Shown: positions 36,331-47,143 of the stretch, in pieces
Numbering within the stretch: the first letter of the stretch is position 1
How the letters are laid out: each line of letters starts with the position of its first letter
NCBI GenBank assembly: GCA_018333075.1
Contig: BORH01000006.1
Location: 248,001 to 312,000, forward strand
Length of the DNA: 64,000 nt
Direction of reading: 5' to 3'
Source: Heyndrickxia sporothermodurans
GTDB lineage: Bacteria > Bacillota > Bacilli > Bacillales > Bacillaceae_C
Position numbers and translations under genes: made by a program
Notes under the pieces: generated by a model
Database searches by the model: none
Seen by the model: the letters and a program-made list of their open reading frames with translations, nothing else
What the model was told of the DNA's origin: nothing

Positions 36331-36570
36331 TTGAAAGCTAAAAAAGATATTTCATTTCTGCGGTTATTTTGGATTATTTTTTTAATTTCTATTGCTCTTC
36401 TATTAGTCTATTTATATAAGCTTTACACCGACGGACTTTTAATTAAACGCCTCCTGCAAACAGCAAGCAATATTGAAAAAATGATTAAGAAGAACCCCAT
36501 AATATTTTGGGGGGTCATAAGCTATATCGTTGTTTTTTATATTGGTTACTATTTTGGCAAAAAGCGTTAA
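36331..36570 (+). CDS. Small hypothetical membrane protein (79 aa)
   Basis: Not recognised. The 79-residue product has two hydrophobic segments (about residues 11-29 and 54-74) and Lys-rich ends, so it is predicted to be a hairpin membrane protein. The start is TTG with AGAGGCG upstream. It lies 124 bases after the AlkD-like gene and could be co-transcribed. No motif suggests a function. Confidence 0.55.
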   Translation: MKAKKDISFLRLFWIIFLISIALLLVYLYKLYTDGLLIKRLLQTASNIEKMIKKNPIIFWGVISYIVVFYIGYYFGKKR

Positions 36571-36640
36571 CAATAGTACATTAAAGGTAGAATTCATTTT
36601 TCATCAAATAACTACAAAAATCGTTAATTCATTTTTTATT

Positions 36641-36750
36641 CAAACGTTTGATTAATCGTTTATATACCTTTCTGTTTATTATAGTTACCTAAAAATATAT
36701 GCCAAAAAATGGTAGAAAAACTTGATTGCCGAAAATAAAACAAACGTTTG
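36641..36750. promoter_or_regulatory. Two CAAACGTTTGATTAA sites exactly 100 bp apart upstream of murB
   Basis: The gap 36571-37027 has no gene. The perfect palindrome CAAACGTTTG followed by ATTAA occurs at 36641-36650 and 36741-36750. A third copy is at 51457. The central CG and symmetry look like a repressor operator. The regulator is not identified. Confidence 0.45.
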
Positions 36751-37027
36751 ATTAAATATCTGTTAACCTTCTAACTCCTTATATTCCTCCATACTTTTAA
36801 CGGCAAAATTTGTCGCAAAATTTTCAGATATATTACTTTTACGTATAATTCACCTTTTTCCAGTTGATAATTGCCTTTTTTATTACTATGATAAGGGTAA
36901 CTGTGAAGTTTTTTCTCCAGCGAATAACTTTTAAAAAAATTTAGGCATATGCTTATATGAAGGGCCTAATTAAATTTAAAAACATCTACCAACAAAGATC
37001 ATTATATATATAAAAGGAATGATATGA

Positions 37028-37945
37028 ATGATTGATTACACACAACTTTATGATAAATTGACTACCATTATTGATAAAAATAATATCAAATTAAATGAAT
37101 TATTGAAAAATCATACTTATACAAGACTAGGTGGAAAAGCTGATATTTTCTTGACGCCATCCACCTATGAAGAAGTACAGGCAGTCGTCAAATTTGCAAA
37201 ACAAGAGAATATGCCATTTACATTATTAGGAAACGGCTCTAATTTAATTGTAAAGGACGGAGGAATTCGTGGCATTGTTATCCTTTTAGAGAATTTCAAT
37301 AATATCTCAGTAAAGGGAAATCAACTAACAGCACAAAGTGGTGCTGCGATTATTGCTGCATCTAGATATGCTTTAAAAGAGCATTTATCAGGATTAGAAT
37401 TTGCTTGTGGGATTCCAGGTACAGTTGGCGGAGCTTTATTTATGAATGCAGGTGCTTATGGCGGCGAAATTAAAGATGTTCTAGATTCTGCTATCGTTAT
37501 CGATCGTGATGGAGAAATCGTTAAACGATCTGCATCCGATTTAGAGCTTAGCTATCGTACGAGCAATATTCCAGAAAAAGGAGATATTGTTCTCGAAGCT
37601 ATTTTCAATCTTACACCCGGAAATTACGAAGAAATAAAGGCTATCATGGATGATTTAACTTTTAAAAGAGAATCAAAGCAGCCATTAGAATATCCTTCAT
37701 GCGGTAGTGTTTTCAAAAGACCACCTGGATATTTCGCTGGAAAATTAATCCAAGATAGTGGACTTCAAGGTACTCGAATTGGTGGTGCAGAGGTTTCTAC
37801 TAAGCATGCCGGCTTCATTGTCAATAAAGACAACGCAACTGCAGAAGAGTATATCTCTTTAATCAAACATGTACAAAAAACAGTAAAAGAGAAATTTGAT
37901 GTTTCATTAGAAAGAGAAGTAAAAATTATTGGTGAAGATCTGTAA
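37028..37945 (+). CDS. murB: UDP-N-acetylmuramate dehydrogenase
   Basis: A cytosolic FAD enzyme that reduces UDP-GlcNAc-enolpyruvate to UDP-MurNAc in peptidoglycan synthesis. 305 residues. FAD-binding motifs are [10 protein letters not shown] and [21 protein letters not shown]; then SYRTSNIP, the catalytic Ser in [23 protein letters not shown] and the C-terminal [20 protein letters not shown] precedes the ATG. It is alone here, not in an mur cluster, and is flanked by CAAACGTTTG sites upstream and a tandem array downstream. Confidence 0.95.
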   Translation: MIDYTQLYDKLTTIIDKNNIKLNELLKNHTYTRLGGKADIFLTPSTYEEVQAVVKFAKQENMPFTLLGNGSNLIVKDGGIRGIVILLENFNNISVKGNQLTAQSGAAIIAASRYALKEHLSGLEFACGIPGTVGGALFMNAGAYGGEIKDVLDSAIVIDRDGEIVKRSASDLELSYRTSNIPEKGDIVLEAIFNLTPGNYEEIKAIMDDLTFKRESKQPLEYPSCGSVFKRPPGYFAGKLIQDSGLQGTRIGGAEVSTKHAGFIVNKDNATAEEYISLIKHVQKTVKEKFDVSLEREVKIIGEDL

Positions 37946-37964
37946 ATTGAATACAGTCAATCTG

Positions 37965-38000
37965 AAAAAGGAGTTCCAACCTATGTGGAATTCCTTTTTT
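37965..38000 (+). terminator. Terminator of murB
   Basis: AAGGAGTTCCA pairs with TGGAATTCCTT (one G-U pair) and a T6 tract follows. It lies 20 bases after the stop. Confidence 0.88.
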
Positions 38001-38054
38001 AGTTTATTCAAAGAGGTTGCATAAGAAATACGGAATATATCTGTAGAAAAATCG

Positions 38055-38595
38055 TTATATCTTCCATCATAGTGCTTTATCTACCGGTTTTTTCATTATT
38101 TCTACAGAACATAAAAATATATCGACAGCTTTTCAAAATATATCGTCCAGAATCTAATTTTTATCAGCGATATAGTGCGGAATTCTTCCGTATCTATTTT
38201 ATTTCATCTTTGAAGATTGGGATTCTTCCATATCTAATTTTTTTCAGCTTTAATGTTTAGTATTCTTCCGTATCTAATTCTTTTCAGCTTTAAAGTTTAG
38301 AATTCTTCCGTATCTTATTTTTTTCAGCATTTAAAGTTTGGGATTCTTCCATATCTAATTTTTTTCAGCTTTAATGTTTAGTATTCTTCCGTATCTAATT
38401 CTTTTCAGCTTTAAAGTTTAGAATTCTTCCGTATCTAATTCTTTTCAGCTTTAAAGTTTAGAATTCTTCCATATCTAACTTTTTTCAGCCTTAAGGTTTG
38501 GTATTCTTCCATATCTAACTTTTTTCAGCTTTAAGGTTTGGTATTCTTCCATATCTAATTTTTTTCAGCATAATAGAGTGGTATTCTTCCGAAAA
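38055..38595. repeat. 40-bp tandem repeat array between murB and the NlpC/P60 gene
   Basis: Ten clear units start at 38182, 38222, 38262, 38302, 38343, 38383, 38423, 38463, 38503 and 38543, with a partial one at 38583; spacing is 40 bp with a single 41. The core is ATTCTTCCRTATCTAATT, then TTTTTCAGCTTTAA. More degenerate copies can be traced leftward to about 38055 through CAGC spaced near 39-40 bp. The array fills the convergent gap between the two terminators. Units are not separated by unique spacers, so it is not CRISPR. Confidence 0.93.
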
Positions 38596-38660
38596 AAATA
38601 CATTTCATCAGTAAAGAACTTATATCATCTTCTATAGGGAATAACATTCAGAAACGATAA

Positions 38661-38692
38661 AAATCCCCTAGTGAAAAATTCACTAGGGGATA
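38661..38692. terminator. Terminator of the NlpC/P60 gene
   Basis: A perfect 13-bp stem, ATCCCCTAGTGAA / TTCACTAGGGGAT, has a 3-base loop, with TTTTTATC on the minus strand. It lies 10 bases beyond the stop. Confidence 0.93.
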
Positions 38693-38701
38693 CGATCATA
38701 C

Positions 38702-39973
38702 TTATTCAGCTACACGTCTAACTACACCTTTAAACGCATTTTTCCAATATGAGTTACTCATAGAGTCGATAGAAACTCCGTGTGAGCTGTTATCATTTAA
38801 GAATGTGCCATTTCCTAAATAAATTCCTACGTGACCATTTGTTTTATACGTATTGAAGAATACTAAATCGCCACGTTTCATTTCTGAAGCACTAACTGCT
38901 CTACCTTGACCTACAAGGGTATCTGTATTCGTTCCTGCAACAGGTCCTAAGTTTACACCTGCTTCAGCATATGCCCAACGAACGAATGAAGAACAGTCAA
39001 ATGAACGTCTTGCAATATCACTGCTTGTACGACCTCCACCCCAGTTGTATGGTGAGCGGCCAACTAGAGCTGATCCAGCACTAATAGCAGCTTCAATCCC
39101 GCCAGATCCTAAATGAACAGTTGCATTATTTGATGGTGGATTGATATTAGTAGATGAAGATACTTGATTTGAAGAACCTTGGTTTGTAGATCCTTGACTT
39201 GAAGAACCTTTGCTATAGGATTTTGCTTGTGACTTTCTTTGTTCTGCTAGTCTTTTTTGCGCTTCTAATGCAGCCTTTTCTTGCTGTTCAATTGTTGCTG
39301 CTTGATCTTTAAGTTTACCAAGTTCGTTATTTGCATTTTTTTGTTGTTCCTTTATTTTTGCAAGGATACTATTTTTATCATCGATTTGATATTGTAATTC
39401 TATTTTCATATCTTTAAGATCATTAAGATCACTTTGTACCTTTTCAAGCTTGCTAGTTAGCTCTTTCTCAGTCTTATCAAGAGCTTCCTTATCTTTTTTC
39501 TGTTCATCTAAGATTTTTTGATCAGCATTTACAATCGTTGAAAGAGCCATTGCACGATCAACAAAATCACCAAAGCTATCAGACTCTAAAAGTACATCCA
39601 AATAATTCACAACACTACCGTTCTCTTGAATAGTGCGTGCACGCTTTTGTAGAATTTCATTTCTTTCTTCAATTCTTTTCTTTGTTTCAACAATTTCTAC
39701 TTTCAATTGTTCTGATTCTTTTTTCGTTTTTTCAACATCAGCATTTGTTTTCTTAATCTTTTCATCAGTGCTTTTTACTTTTGCATCAATTTGTTTCATT
39801 GTCGCTAACAAATTAAGCTCATTGCTATTCAACTCAGAAATTTCTTGATTTTTCGCACGAATCTCTTGGTTCTTTTGATTTAAATTCTCGGAAGCAAATA
39901 CGTCATGAGTAGTGAATAATCCGCTCGTCCCAATTACAGACGCTAAACTAAGTGTAAGTAATCTTTTTCTCAT
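38702..39973 (-). CDS. Secreted NlpC/P60 peptidoglycan endopeptidase with coiled coil (CwlO-like)
   Basis: A cell wall hydrolase that cuts stem peptides, about 423 residues. It has a signal peptide (about residues 1-27, ending VFASE), a long charged coiled coil (about 30-245) as in CwlO/PcsB proteins, a Ser/Gly/Asn-rich linker, and a C-terminal NlpC/P60 domain with catalytic Cys in [17 protein letters not shown] and His in [11 protein letters not shown]. CwlO-type enzymes act in side-wall elongation and are controlled by FtsEX through the coiled coil; the same is inferred here. It is a single-gene unit. Confidence 0.92.
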   Translation of the reverse strand: MRKRLLTLSLASVIGTSGLFTTHDVFASENLNQKNQEIRAKNQEISELNSNELNLLATMKQIDAKVKSTDEKIKKTNADVEKTKKESEQLKVEIVETKKRIEERNEILQKRARTIQENGSVVNYLDVLLESDSFGDFVDRAMALSTIVNADQKILDEQKKDKEALDKTEKELTSKLEKVQSDLNDLKDMKIELQYQIDDKNSILAKIKEQQKNANNELGKLKDQAATIEQQEKAALEAQKRLAEQRKSQAKSYSKGSSSQGSTNQGSSNQVSSSTNINPPSNNATVHLGSGGIEAAISAGSALVGRSPYNWGGGRTSSDIARRSFDCSSFVRWAYAEAGVNLGPVAGTNTDTLVGQGRAVSASEMKRGDLVFFNTYKTNGHVGIYLGNGTFLNDNSSHGVSIDSMSNSYWKNAFKGVVRRVAE

Positions 39974-40242
39974 TCTCTTAATTCCCCCGTATAAATTGTT
40001 TAATAGTCTCTTAATCTATTCTAAAAATCATTTTAAAGTCATTAATTATGTATGTAAAAAGTACCAATAATCTTTTACACAAAGGTTATTATAACATCAA
40101 ATTTCGACAATTTGAGCCGTTTTCATATTACATTTATATTTCAAATTCATTACTGATGGTAATATGGTTGCTGAAGACTAAAAATTAGCCAATATATTAC
40201 TTACCTATCTTTGAAATTGCTAAACTAAAAATTCAAGATTAC

Positions 40243-40716
40243 CTACTTTTTAAACGGAAGCAAAAATGCAAGTGATCCAATGAGAAGCGCAAAAAAGCAT
40301 ATGACCGACCCAATCATATAGCCAAGACCAGTCATAAATATATCTTCACCTGGATAAAAGGGGTTAATAGTATAAAGCCTATAGGTAAAAAAGATAAAAA
40401 GAATCAGATAAACCGAAAAGCCTAACAAATATGCTTGAAATCTTTTAAGCAAGGTTTTTCTAAAGCTCTCCTTTATCATCACCCACATAATGACACTAAT
40501 AACTGGTGATAGCACTATAAAAAATGGTGTTAAAAAAGGGACAAATATAACGCCTAATCCAGTAACTCCCAATAAAACAATATTACCAGCTAATGTGAGT
40601 ATACCTGCCATCCATGTTGATTCTATTTTAAAGCTATTATTCATATAAAACTTAGAAACGTTTAAACCAAAAAATACTAAAACAAGTGCGATAACAGCTA
40701 ACAAGGTAAATGACAT
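40243..40716 (-). CDS. Hypothetical multi-pass membrane protein (157 aa)
   Basis: Not recognised by name. The 157-residue product has about five hydrophobic segments (residues 3-20, 36-56, 60-80, 92-112 and 128-152). CTGGAGG precedes the ATG. It follows a HAAS-domain membrane protein and a PadR regulator on the same strand, which suggests a membrane partner of that module. A perfect inverted repeat sits just before its ribosome binding site. The 269 bases downstream-to-upstream of the NlpC gene (39974-40242) hold nothing I can name. Confidence 0.6.
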   Translation of the reverse strand: MSFTLLAVIALVLVFFGLNVSKFYMNNSFKIESTWMAGILTLAGNIVLLGVTGLGVIFVPFLTPFFIVLSPVISVIMWVMIKESFRKTLLKRFQAYLLGFSVYLILFIFFTYRLYTINPFYPGEDIFMTGLGYMIGSVICFFALLIGSLAFLLPFKK

Positions 40717-40730
40717 TTCGATTCCTCCAG

Positions 40731-40751
40731 ATACATAGAAATTCTATGTAT
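40731..40751. promoter_or_regulatory. Perfect inverted repeat ahead of the 157-aa protein
   Basis: ATACATAGAA-A-TTCTATGTAT has 10-bp arms and a single central base, between the HAAS gene stop and the next ribosome binding site. It could be a PadR operator for an internal promoter or an mRNA hairpin. Confidence 0.45.
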
Positions 40752-40764
40752 GAAATTAAAAAAA

Positions 40765-41400
40765 TTAGAGACCATTTACGATCCCAAATTTATAAGCTAA
40801 TTGACTAATCGGATAGTATAACATTGTTGTAATAACGCATAACAATAAAAACATCGGACTTAATAGAGTTGCAAAGTAATCCTTTGGAAGAATATTCAAA
40901 AGGACGAGCGTCATTAAAATAAAATTGGGTAGTAAAGACCAAAGTATCATCCGATTTACAATTCTTTTTCCTTTAGGACCAAATTGCTTCCCAAATACGA
41001 ATCCTAAGTAAAACCAGTAAAAAGAATAACTAAGTAGTAGCAATAAAGATAAGTTTTCTAGTACCATCCATGTATAATGAATAAGCCAGAAGTCGAAGAC
41101 GCGATGTCCAACCGTTAAAAAACTTCCTATGAAGAAGAAACACCAGTTTAACAAAATAAAATAGATAGGTTTTTGACTTTTTTCAGACGTTGGATAGAAG
41201 CTTCTTACTAATTCAATTGGATCTCCTAATTCATGAAAAACAGCCTTGTATGCATCATGCTCACAAATCCCCGTTAACATTTTTTCCTTTGCTGCCTCTT
41301 CAATGTGAGAAAAAATTTCATTGTAAGCTTCTAATGAATTTTGGTAACTCCCTAAAGCTTTTTTTACTTTTTCAAGATATTCCATTTTCATTATCAACAT
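40765..41400 (-). CDS. HAAS/DUF1700-type membrane protein
   Basis: About 211 residues. The N-terminal 70 residues form the charged HAAS (DUF1700-like) signalling domain, with EYLEKVKKALGSYQNSLEAY and AVFHELGDPIELVRSFYP, followed by four hydrophobic segments. Such proteins typically partner a PadR regulator, as here. Its ATG overlaps the padR stop (TAATG), so translation is coupled. A role in relaying an envelope signal to PadR is inferred from the pairing. Confidence 0.8.
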   Translation of the reverse strand: MLIMKMEYLEKVKKALGSYQNSLEAYNEIFSHIEEAAKEKMLTGICEHDAYKAVFHELGDPIELVRSFYPTSEKSQKPIYFILLNWCFFFIGSFLTVGHRVFDFWLIHYTWMVLENLSLLLLLSYSFYWFYLGFVFGKQFGPKGKRIVNRMILWSLLPNFILMTLVLLNILPKDYFATLLSPMFLLLCVITTMLYYPISQLAYKFGIVNGL

Positions 41401-41726
41401 TATGAATCACCTAGTAATTTTGTCATCACAGTAACGAAGCGAATCCATTCCTTTGACTTTTGAGTCAAAGCCTCTTTTCCATCCTTCGTAATGCAATAAT
41501 ATTTACGAGCTGGTCCCTTTTCTTGCTCCTGCCAATACGAATCTATATATCCCTTTTCTTCTAATTTTTTTAATGCAGGATATAATGTACCCTCTTTTAA
41601 ATGGAGGGCATCCTCACTTCTTCTTTCCATCTCCCTTGCTAATTGATATCCATACATATCTTGCTCAGCTAATAAATGCAGTAGTAGAAGTGAGGTACTT
41701 CCTTTAACTAATTCTCGGTTAAACAA
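41400..41726 (-). CDS. PadR family transcriptional regulator
   Basis: A 108-residue winged-helix regulator. Characteristic motifs are [21 protein letters not shown], split here as [11 protein letters not shown] and [10 protein letters not shown], then [19 protein letters not shown] and [18 protein letters not shown]. The TTG at 41726 has AGGTGG about eight bases upstream; an open frame 66 bases longer exists but would add an untypical hydrophobic start. It is first in a unit with the HAAS protein and the 157-aa membrane protein, probably autoregulated. Confidence 0.88.
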   Translation of the reverse strand: MFNRELVKGSTSLLLLHLLAEQDMYGYQLAREMERRSEDALHLKEGTLYPALKKLEEKGYIDSYWQEQEKGPARKYYCITKDGKEALTQKSKEWIRFVTVMTKLLGDS

Positions 41727-41804
41727 AAAAAACCACCTACCTAGAATTAAGATGTATGTTCTTGTTCTTATATTTACCATAAATAAACACAAATCGCAAT
41801 TACC

Positions 41805-41851
41805 AAAAATAAGAACCTCTAAAATTAATCTATTTAGAGGTTCTTATTTTT
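41805..41851. terminator. Terminator of the met operon
   Basis: A perfect 19-bp stem (41805-41823 with 41833-41851) contains AAGAACCTCTAAA / TTTAGAGGTTCTT, with a 9-base loop and U tracts on both strands. It lies 8 bases beyond metH. Confidence 0.93.
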
Positions 41852-41859
41852 AGAGAATC

Positions 41860-44800
41860 TTACATAACATTAAAATACCTTGCCTCTGGATGTGAAAAAA
41901 CTAATGCTGTTACAGCTGCTTCAGGCTCCATCATGAAGCCTTCAGTTAGGTGAAGACCAATTTTCTCAGGCTGGAGAAGCTTAAACAGTTTTTCTTGATC
42001 TTCAAGATTTGGACAAGCCGGATAACCAAAAGAAAAACGCTGACCTTGATATTTTGCGGCAAACCTTTGCTGCATTGTAAAATCTGGCGCATCAGGAAAT
42101 CCCCATTGATCACGTATAAGCTGATGAACTCTTTCCGCAAATCCTTCGGCAAATTCAAGGGCCATCGATTGTAGAGCATGACTCTTGAAATAATCTCCTT
42201 GTTCTTTAAATTGATTGGCTCGGTTACGAATGTTTTTTCCAGCAACTACAGCAAACATCCCAACATAGTCCATGACACCACTATCTACAGATTTCAAATA
42301 ATCCGCCAAGCATAAATGGGGCGCTTTTTCCTGGCGAGGGAAGGTAAATCGTTCAATAATTTGGGTTAAATTCTTCGGATGATAAATGAGAACATCGTCG
42401 CCATCTGATTGAGCAGGAAAAAATTGATAAATGGCAGACGGTTGGATGATTCTTTCACGTTTTGCTAGTAGAAGCAGCTCATCAACTTGCTCTTTTAGCT
42501 TAATCGCTTTCTCATCTTGCTCTTCGATAAGTTTCGCAACCTTCCCTTTTAGGCCTAAGTGATGGCCCATCAGCATTTGCATATTCACATAAGGCTCAAT
42601 ATGGGAAACGGAATAATCTCGTAATATATGAGACTCTAAATCAGTTGGAACATATACTGGTACATCCTTTGAAACAGGAGAACGTTCAACCTTTTTGCGC
42701 TCAGGCCTCACAATCGTTCGTTCGATTTCCAATTGTTGCAGCTGTTTCTCTCGTTGCTCTTGTAGCAAAATTTCCCGTTCCTTCTTATCCTGTAAGCGGT
42801 TCGCTAATGCTAAACCATCCATCGCATCCTTTGCGTATACAACTAACCCATTATACTCAGGAGCAATTTTATTCGTTGTAAATTTTCTTGATAGGGCCGC
42901 ACCCCCAACTAATATTGGAGTATCAATTTGAGCCTCCTTCAAATCTTGAGCTGTTAAAACCATTTGTTGAGCGGATTTAACTAGTAACCCAGATAAACCG
43001 ATTAGATTCGGTTTTTCCTTTCTAACAGCTTCAATTAATTCGGAAGGTGCTACCTTAATCCCAAGATCAATTACATCATATCCGTTATTATTTAAAATAA
43101 TATCCACTAAATTTTTACCTATATCATGGACATCCCCTTTTACAGTAGCTAGCAAGATTTTTCCTTTCGAGCTGGATGTATCATTTTTTTCCATATATTT
43201 CTCTAAAAAAGCGACGGATGCTTTCATTACCTCTGCGCTTTGCAGTACCTCTGCGACAATTAACTGATTATCATTAAAGAGTCTACCTACTTCAGACATT
43301 CCCTCCATAAGAGGACCATTAATAATAGCCAAAGGTGATGGATATTCGTTTAAAGCCTTCTGTAAATCTTCAATCAATCCTTCCTTTGTACCTTCCACTA
43401 CGTATCCAGCTAATCGTTCTGGCAAGCTTAACTGCTGAGCATTTATTTTTTTCTCTTTTTTCTTGCCTCGATAAAACTCGGTTAAAGCAGTTAATGCTTC
43501 TTCACTCGTTTCGAATAAAAGCCGCTCTGCCATTCGAACCTCTTTCTCTGGTATAGATGCAAATCGTTCAAGCTTTTCCGTATTAACAATCGCATAGTCT
43601 AGGCCAGCTTTTGTACAATGGTATAGAAAGACTGAGTTTAATACTTCTCTTCCTGCAGGAGGCAAGCCAAATGAAACATTGCTCACCCCTAGTATCGTTT
43701 GGCACTCAGGAAGAATTTCCTTAATCAAACGGATTCCTTCTACTGTTTCTTTCGCTGCACAAAAATATTGTTCATCCCCTGTCCCCGCCGGAAATACTAA
43801 AGGGTCAAAAATAATATCACTAGGGTTTACTTTATATTTATTTACAAGGAGGTCATAGGATCTCTTTGCAATCTCTAGCTTACGTTTAGCAGTTACACCC
43901 ATTCCTGTCTCATCAATCGTACCAACGACAAGAGCCCCACCATATTGATGAATTAAAGGGGTTACTTTTTCAAATCTTTCTTCTCCGTTTTCAAGATTAA
44001 TTGAGTTAATAATGTTTTTCCCTTGGCAGTATTTAAATGCACATTCGATAACCGCTTCATCGGTAGAATCAATCATTAAAGGAACCTTTACCTTCTTCAC
44101 AATCTCTTGAATGAAATTCTCCATATCCTCGCTTTCTTCACGATCAGGATCCGCTAAGCAAATGTCAATGATATGGGCCCCATTTTTAACTTGTGCACGC
44201 GCGACTTCACTCGCTTCCTCATACTTTCCCTCTGCAATTAGACGTTTGAATTTTCGAGAGCCAATTACATTGGTTCGTTCACCTACAAATAGCGGTCGGA
44301 TACTTTCATCTTCATAAATAAAAGGCTCGATTCCTGATACAGCATGGGGATGCTCATGCTTTGGAACTCGTGGAGATAAATCTTTCAGACTTTGTGCCAT
44401 CGCTTGAATATGTGCAGGAGTTGTTCCACAGCATCCACCAGCCACATTCAACCATCCTTTTTCGGCAAATGCTTTAATTTTTGCTGCTAAAGATTCAGGA
44501 GTTTCATGATACCGCCCTTCTTCATCTGGTAATCCCGCATTCGGATAGCAGCTAACAGCAGTTGTTGAAAGAGCTGACAATGATCGAATGTGCTCAGCCA
44601 TGAATTCTGGACCCGTTGCACAATTCAACCCAACAACGACAGGATTCATATGTTCAACCGAAATATAAAATGCTTCAATGTTCTGTCCAGCTAATGTTGT
44701 TCCCATCGGTTCAATGGTTCCAGAAATCATTAAAGGAATTTTCTTATTTAATTGTTCAAAAGCAGCATTAATTCCAAGAAATGCCGCTTTAACATTCAAT

Positions 44801-45300
44801 AAATCCTGTGAGGTTTCTAAAAGAAGGACATCTGCTCCCCCTCTAATTAACCCTCTCGCTTGCTCCTGATAGGATTCTTTTAGTTGATCGAAGGTTGCTC
44901 CACCAGTTACAGAAAGAGTTTTTGTAGTGGGTCCCATCGAACCAGCTACAAAGCGTGGTTGTTCACCGGTTGAAAATTCAATAGCTACCTTTTTTGCTAT
45001 TTTTGCCGCTTCAAAATTGATCTCCTCTGCTAAATTTCCTAGCTGATATTCATCCAAAACAATACTTGTTCCACCAAAGGTATTCGTTTCGATAACATCT
45101 GCGCCAGCTTCAAGGTATTCACGATGAATTTGTTCTATCACATGTGGTGCTGTTATTGTTAAGTACTCATTACACCCTTCATATTCTTCTCCTCCAAAAT
45201 CATCCGCTGATAAATCATGTGCCTGAATCATCGTTCCCATTGCACCATCTAGAATAATAATTTTTTTCTTCAGTTGCTGTTCAAATAACGTTTGTGCCAT
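41860..45300 (-). CDS. metH: Cobalamin-dependent methionine synthase
   Basis: Transfers a methyl group from methyl-tetrahydrofolate to homocysteine through cobalamin. About 1146 residues, full length. Modules in order are: homocysteine domain with zinc Cys in GLNCATGP and GGCCGTTP; pterin domain with [12 protein letters not shown]; cobalamin cap; B12 Rossmann domain with the His ligand in GDVHDIGKN; and SAM-binding reactivation domain ending [16 protein letters not shown]. The ATG at 45300 has AAAGGAG upstream; a start at 45321 lacks one. Its start lies within the end of the preceding gene (20-bp overlap). It is last in the S-box operon. Confidence 0.96.
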   Translation of the reverse strand: MAQTLFEQQLKKKIIILDGAMGTMIQAHDLSADDFGGEEYEGCNEYLTITAPHVIEQIHREYLEAGADVIETNTFGGTSIVLDEYQLGNLAEEINFEAAKIAKKVAIEFSTGEQPRFVAGSMGPTTKTLSVTGGATFDQLKESYQEQARGLIRGGADVLLLETSQDLLNVKAAFLGINAAFEQLNKKIPLMISGTIEPMGTTLAGQNIEAFYISVEHMNPVVVGLNCATGPEFMAEHIRSLSALSTTAVSCYPNAGLPDEEGRYHETPESLAAKIKAFAEKGWLNVAGGCCGTTPAHIQAMAQSLKDLSPRVPKHEHPHAVSGIEPFIYEDESIRPLFVGERTNVIGSRKFKRLIAEGKYEEASEVARAQVKNGAHIIDICLADPDREESEDMENFIQEIVKKVKVPLMIDSTDEAVIECAFKYCQGKNIINSINLENGEERFEKVTPLIHQYGGALVVGTIDETGMGVTAKRKLEIAKRSYDLLVNKYKVNPSDIIFDPLVFPAGTGDEQYFCAAKETVEGIRLIKEILPECQTILGVSNVSFGLPPAGREVLNSVFLYHCTKAGLDYAIVNTEKLERFASIPEKEVRMAERLLFETSEEALTALTEFYRGKKKEKKINAQQLSLPERLAGYVVEGTKEGLIEDLQKALNEYPSPLAIINGPLMEGMSEVGRLFNDNQLIVAEVLQSAEVMKASVAFLEKYMEKNDTSSSKGKILLATVKGDVHDIGKNLVDIILNNNGYDVIDLGIKVAPSELIEAVRKEKPNLIGLSGLLVKSAQQMVLTAQDLKEAQIDTPILVGGAALSRKFTTNKIAPEYNGLVVYAKDAMDGLALANRLQDKKEREILLQEQREKQLQQLEIERTIVRPERKKVERSPVSKDVPVYVPTDLESHILRDYSVSHIEPYVNMQMLMGHHLGLKGKVAKLIEEQDEKAIKLKEQVDELLLLAKRERIIQPSAIYQFFPAQSDGDDVLIYHPKNLTQIIERFTFPRQEKAPHLCLADYLKSVDSGVMDYVGMFAVVAGKNIRNRANQFKEQGDYFKSHALQSMALEFAEGFAERVHQLIRDQWGFPDAPDFTMQQRFAAKYQGQRFSFGYPACPNLEDQEKLFKLLQPEKIGLHLTEGFMMEPEAAVTALVFSHPEARYFNVM

Positions 45301-47125
45301 GAACGACTTTCTCCTTTTCATGAATATAATTCGAGCATTCGACCGTTAAGTCATAACGAATAAACGGAGTGATTAAATAGATGCCATTAAAGTAATTCAT
45401 TGCTACATCAATAAGAGACTTCGATATCGCCAAGCTTTCCTTCGTTGCCTGAGCCGGATCTTCCTTTGCCATTTCCATTTTATCCAAGATGGAATCGGTT
45501 AACGTAATTCCCGGCACCTCATTATGAAGAAAGCTTGCATTTTGGTAGCTTGTTAAAGGCATAATGCCAATATAAATCGGTACCTGTAAATGCTTGGTTG
45601 CTTCATAAACTTCCACTATTTTTTCTTCGCTAAATAATGGTTGAGTAATAAAATAGTCGGCACCACTTTTAATCTTTTTCTCAAGTCGTCCGACAGCTCG
45701 ATCTAAATTTCGAACATTAGGATTGAAAGCTGCCGCAACAGAAAAGGACGTTTTTTTCCGCAAGGATTTTCCAGAATACGATATTCCTTCGTTAAATTGC
45801 TTAATCATTTGAATTAAATCCATAGATGAGACATCGTATACCGATGTCGCTCCTGGGAAGTCTCCTATTTTCGAAGGATCACCGGTTACAGCTAGTACTT
45901 GGTTAATCCCAAGTGCATCCAATCCCATTAAATGAGAGTGCAATCCAATTAAGTTTCGATCACGACATGTAATATGTACGAGCGGACGTATGTCGTATTG
46001 ATTTTTCAAAATAGTTCCCATTGCAACATTGCTAATTCGCGGTGAGGCAAGGGAATTATCAGCCATTGTTATTGCATCAACATTCGCTGCTTTTAAAGCC
46101 TTTGCCCCTTCAAGGTAGCGGTCAATTTGTAGATGCTTCGGTGTATCAAGTTCAACAATAATCGATGTTCTTTCCTTCACAATTTCATGTAATGGCGGCT
46201 CTTCATAAATAGGCGCTGAGATGATTTCAATTTTTTCCTTAGAGGGCTTTACTACTTTTTGTGTGATTGGCTGGAGTCCATAAACTCCTTCGGAAATTGC
46301 CTTTACATGTTCTGGTGTTGTTCCGCAACATCCTCCAATTAAACGAACCCCTTGTTTAACTAAATTCACCGCACATTCTTTAAAATAATTAGCGTTATTA
46401 GTGAATACAAATCTGCCATCTTCATAGTCTAGTAAACTTGCATTTGGATAAGCAGATAAGAAAGCATGATTTGGTAGTGGGACTTCTTCTAGAGATTGAA
46501 TCATATGATACGGCCCGAGTCTGCAATTTAGTCCGACAATGTCCGCACCTAATTCCTCCAACTTTTTTAAGCCATCTTTTAAATCGAGACCATTTTGTAA
46601 TACCCCAGGCTCTAGTAAAGAGAATTGTGCGATAACAGGAAGGTCTGTTTCTAATTTAGCGATTTCTAAAACAGCAAAAAGCTCCTCTACATCATAAAAC
46701 GTTTCAAGAAGTATGCCGTCCACACCTTCATTTAATAAATGAAAGATTTGTTCACGGAAGCTTCTCTTAATTTCTGATAAAGTGACCTCTGTTTTTCGAA
46801 TTCCTTTAAATCCGCCTAATGTTCCTAAAACAAAGGTTCCATCTGTTGCCGCTTTTTTAGCAATACGAACCGCTTCAACATTGATAGCTTTTACCTGCTC
46901 TTCCAGACCATATTGGCTAAGCTTAAAGTAATTTGCTCCATAAGTGTTTGTTTGAATAACGCGTGCTCCTGCTTGAATATAGGTTTTATGAATATTGTAG
47001 ATATCCTCAGGATGCGATAGATTAAATTCTTCATAGCAAGTGTCCTTCCCATAAGAATAGAGAAGGGTCCCCATTGCACCATCCGCCACTAGAATGGAAG
47101 ATTGCAATGTATCAAGTAAATTCAT
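45281..47125 (-). CDS. yitJ: Bifunctional homocysteine S-methyltransferase / methylenetetrahydrofolate reductase (YitJ-like)
   Basis: Two fused enzymes, 614 residues. The N-terminal half (about 1-290) is a homocysteine methyltransferase domain with zinc Cys in LNCRLGP and GGCCGTTP. The C-terminal half (about 320-600) is a methylenetetrahydrofolate reductase domain with [27 protein letters not shown] and YIGIMPL. It supplies methyl-tetrahydrofolate for MetH encoded next to it. It begins 18 bases after metC and overlaps metH by 20 bases. Confidence 0.94.
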   Translation of the reverse strand: MNLLDTLQSSILVADGAMGTLLYSYGKDTCYEEFNLSHPEDIYNIHKTYIQAGARVIQTNTYGANYFKLSQYGLEEQVKAINVEAVRIAKKAATDGTFVLGTLGGFKGIRKTEVTLSEIKRSFREQIFHLLNEGVDGILLETFYDVEELFAVLEIAKLETDLPVIAQFSLLEPGVLQNGLDLKDGLKKLEELGADIVGLNCRLGPYHMIQSLEEVPLPNHAFLSAYPNASLLDYEDGRFVFTNNANYFKECAVNLVKQGVRLIGGCCGTTPEHVKAISEGVYGLQPITQKVVKPSKEKIEIISAPIYEEPPLHEIVKERTSIIVELDTPKHLQIDRYLEGAKALKAANVDAITMADNSLASPRISNVAMGTILKNQYDIRPLVHITCRDRNLIGLHSHLMGLDALGINQVLAVTGDPSKIGDFPGATSVYDVSSMDLIQMIKQFNEGISYSGKSLRKKTSFSVAAAFNPNVRNLDRAVGRLEKKIKSGADYFITQPLFSEEKIVEVYEATKHLQVPIYIGIMPLTSYQNASFLHNEVPGITLTDSILDKMEMAKEDPAQATKESLAISKSLIDVAMNYFNGIYLITPFIRYDLTVECSNYIHEKEKVVHGTNVI

Positions 47126-47143
47126 ATGTTCATCAACACCTTT

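Noticed and set aside
38072-38260. 62-aa plus-strand ORF
   Set aside because: It runs from degenerate into clear 40-bp repeat units and lacks a ribosome binding site.
38055-38595. CRISPR-like array
   Set aside because: Units are directly abutting and similar throughout, with no unique spacers and no cas genes nearby.
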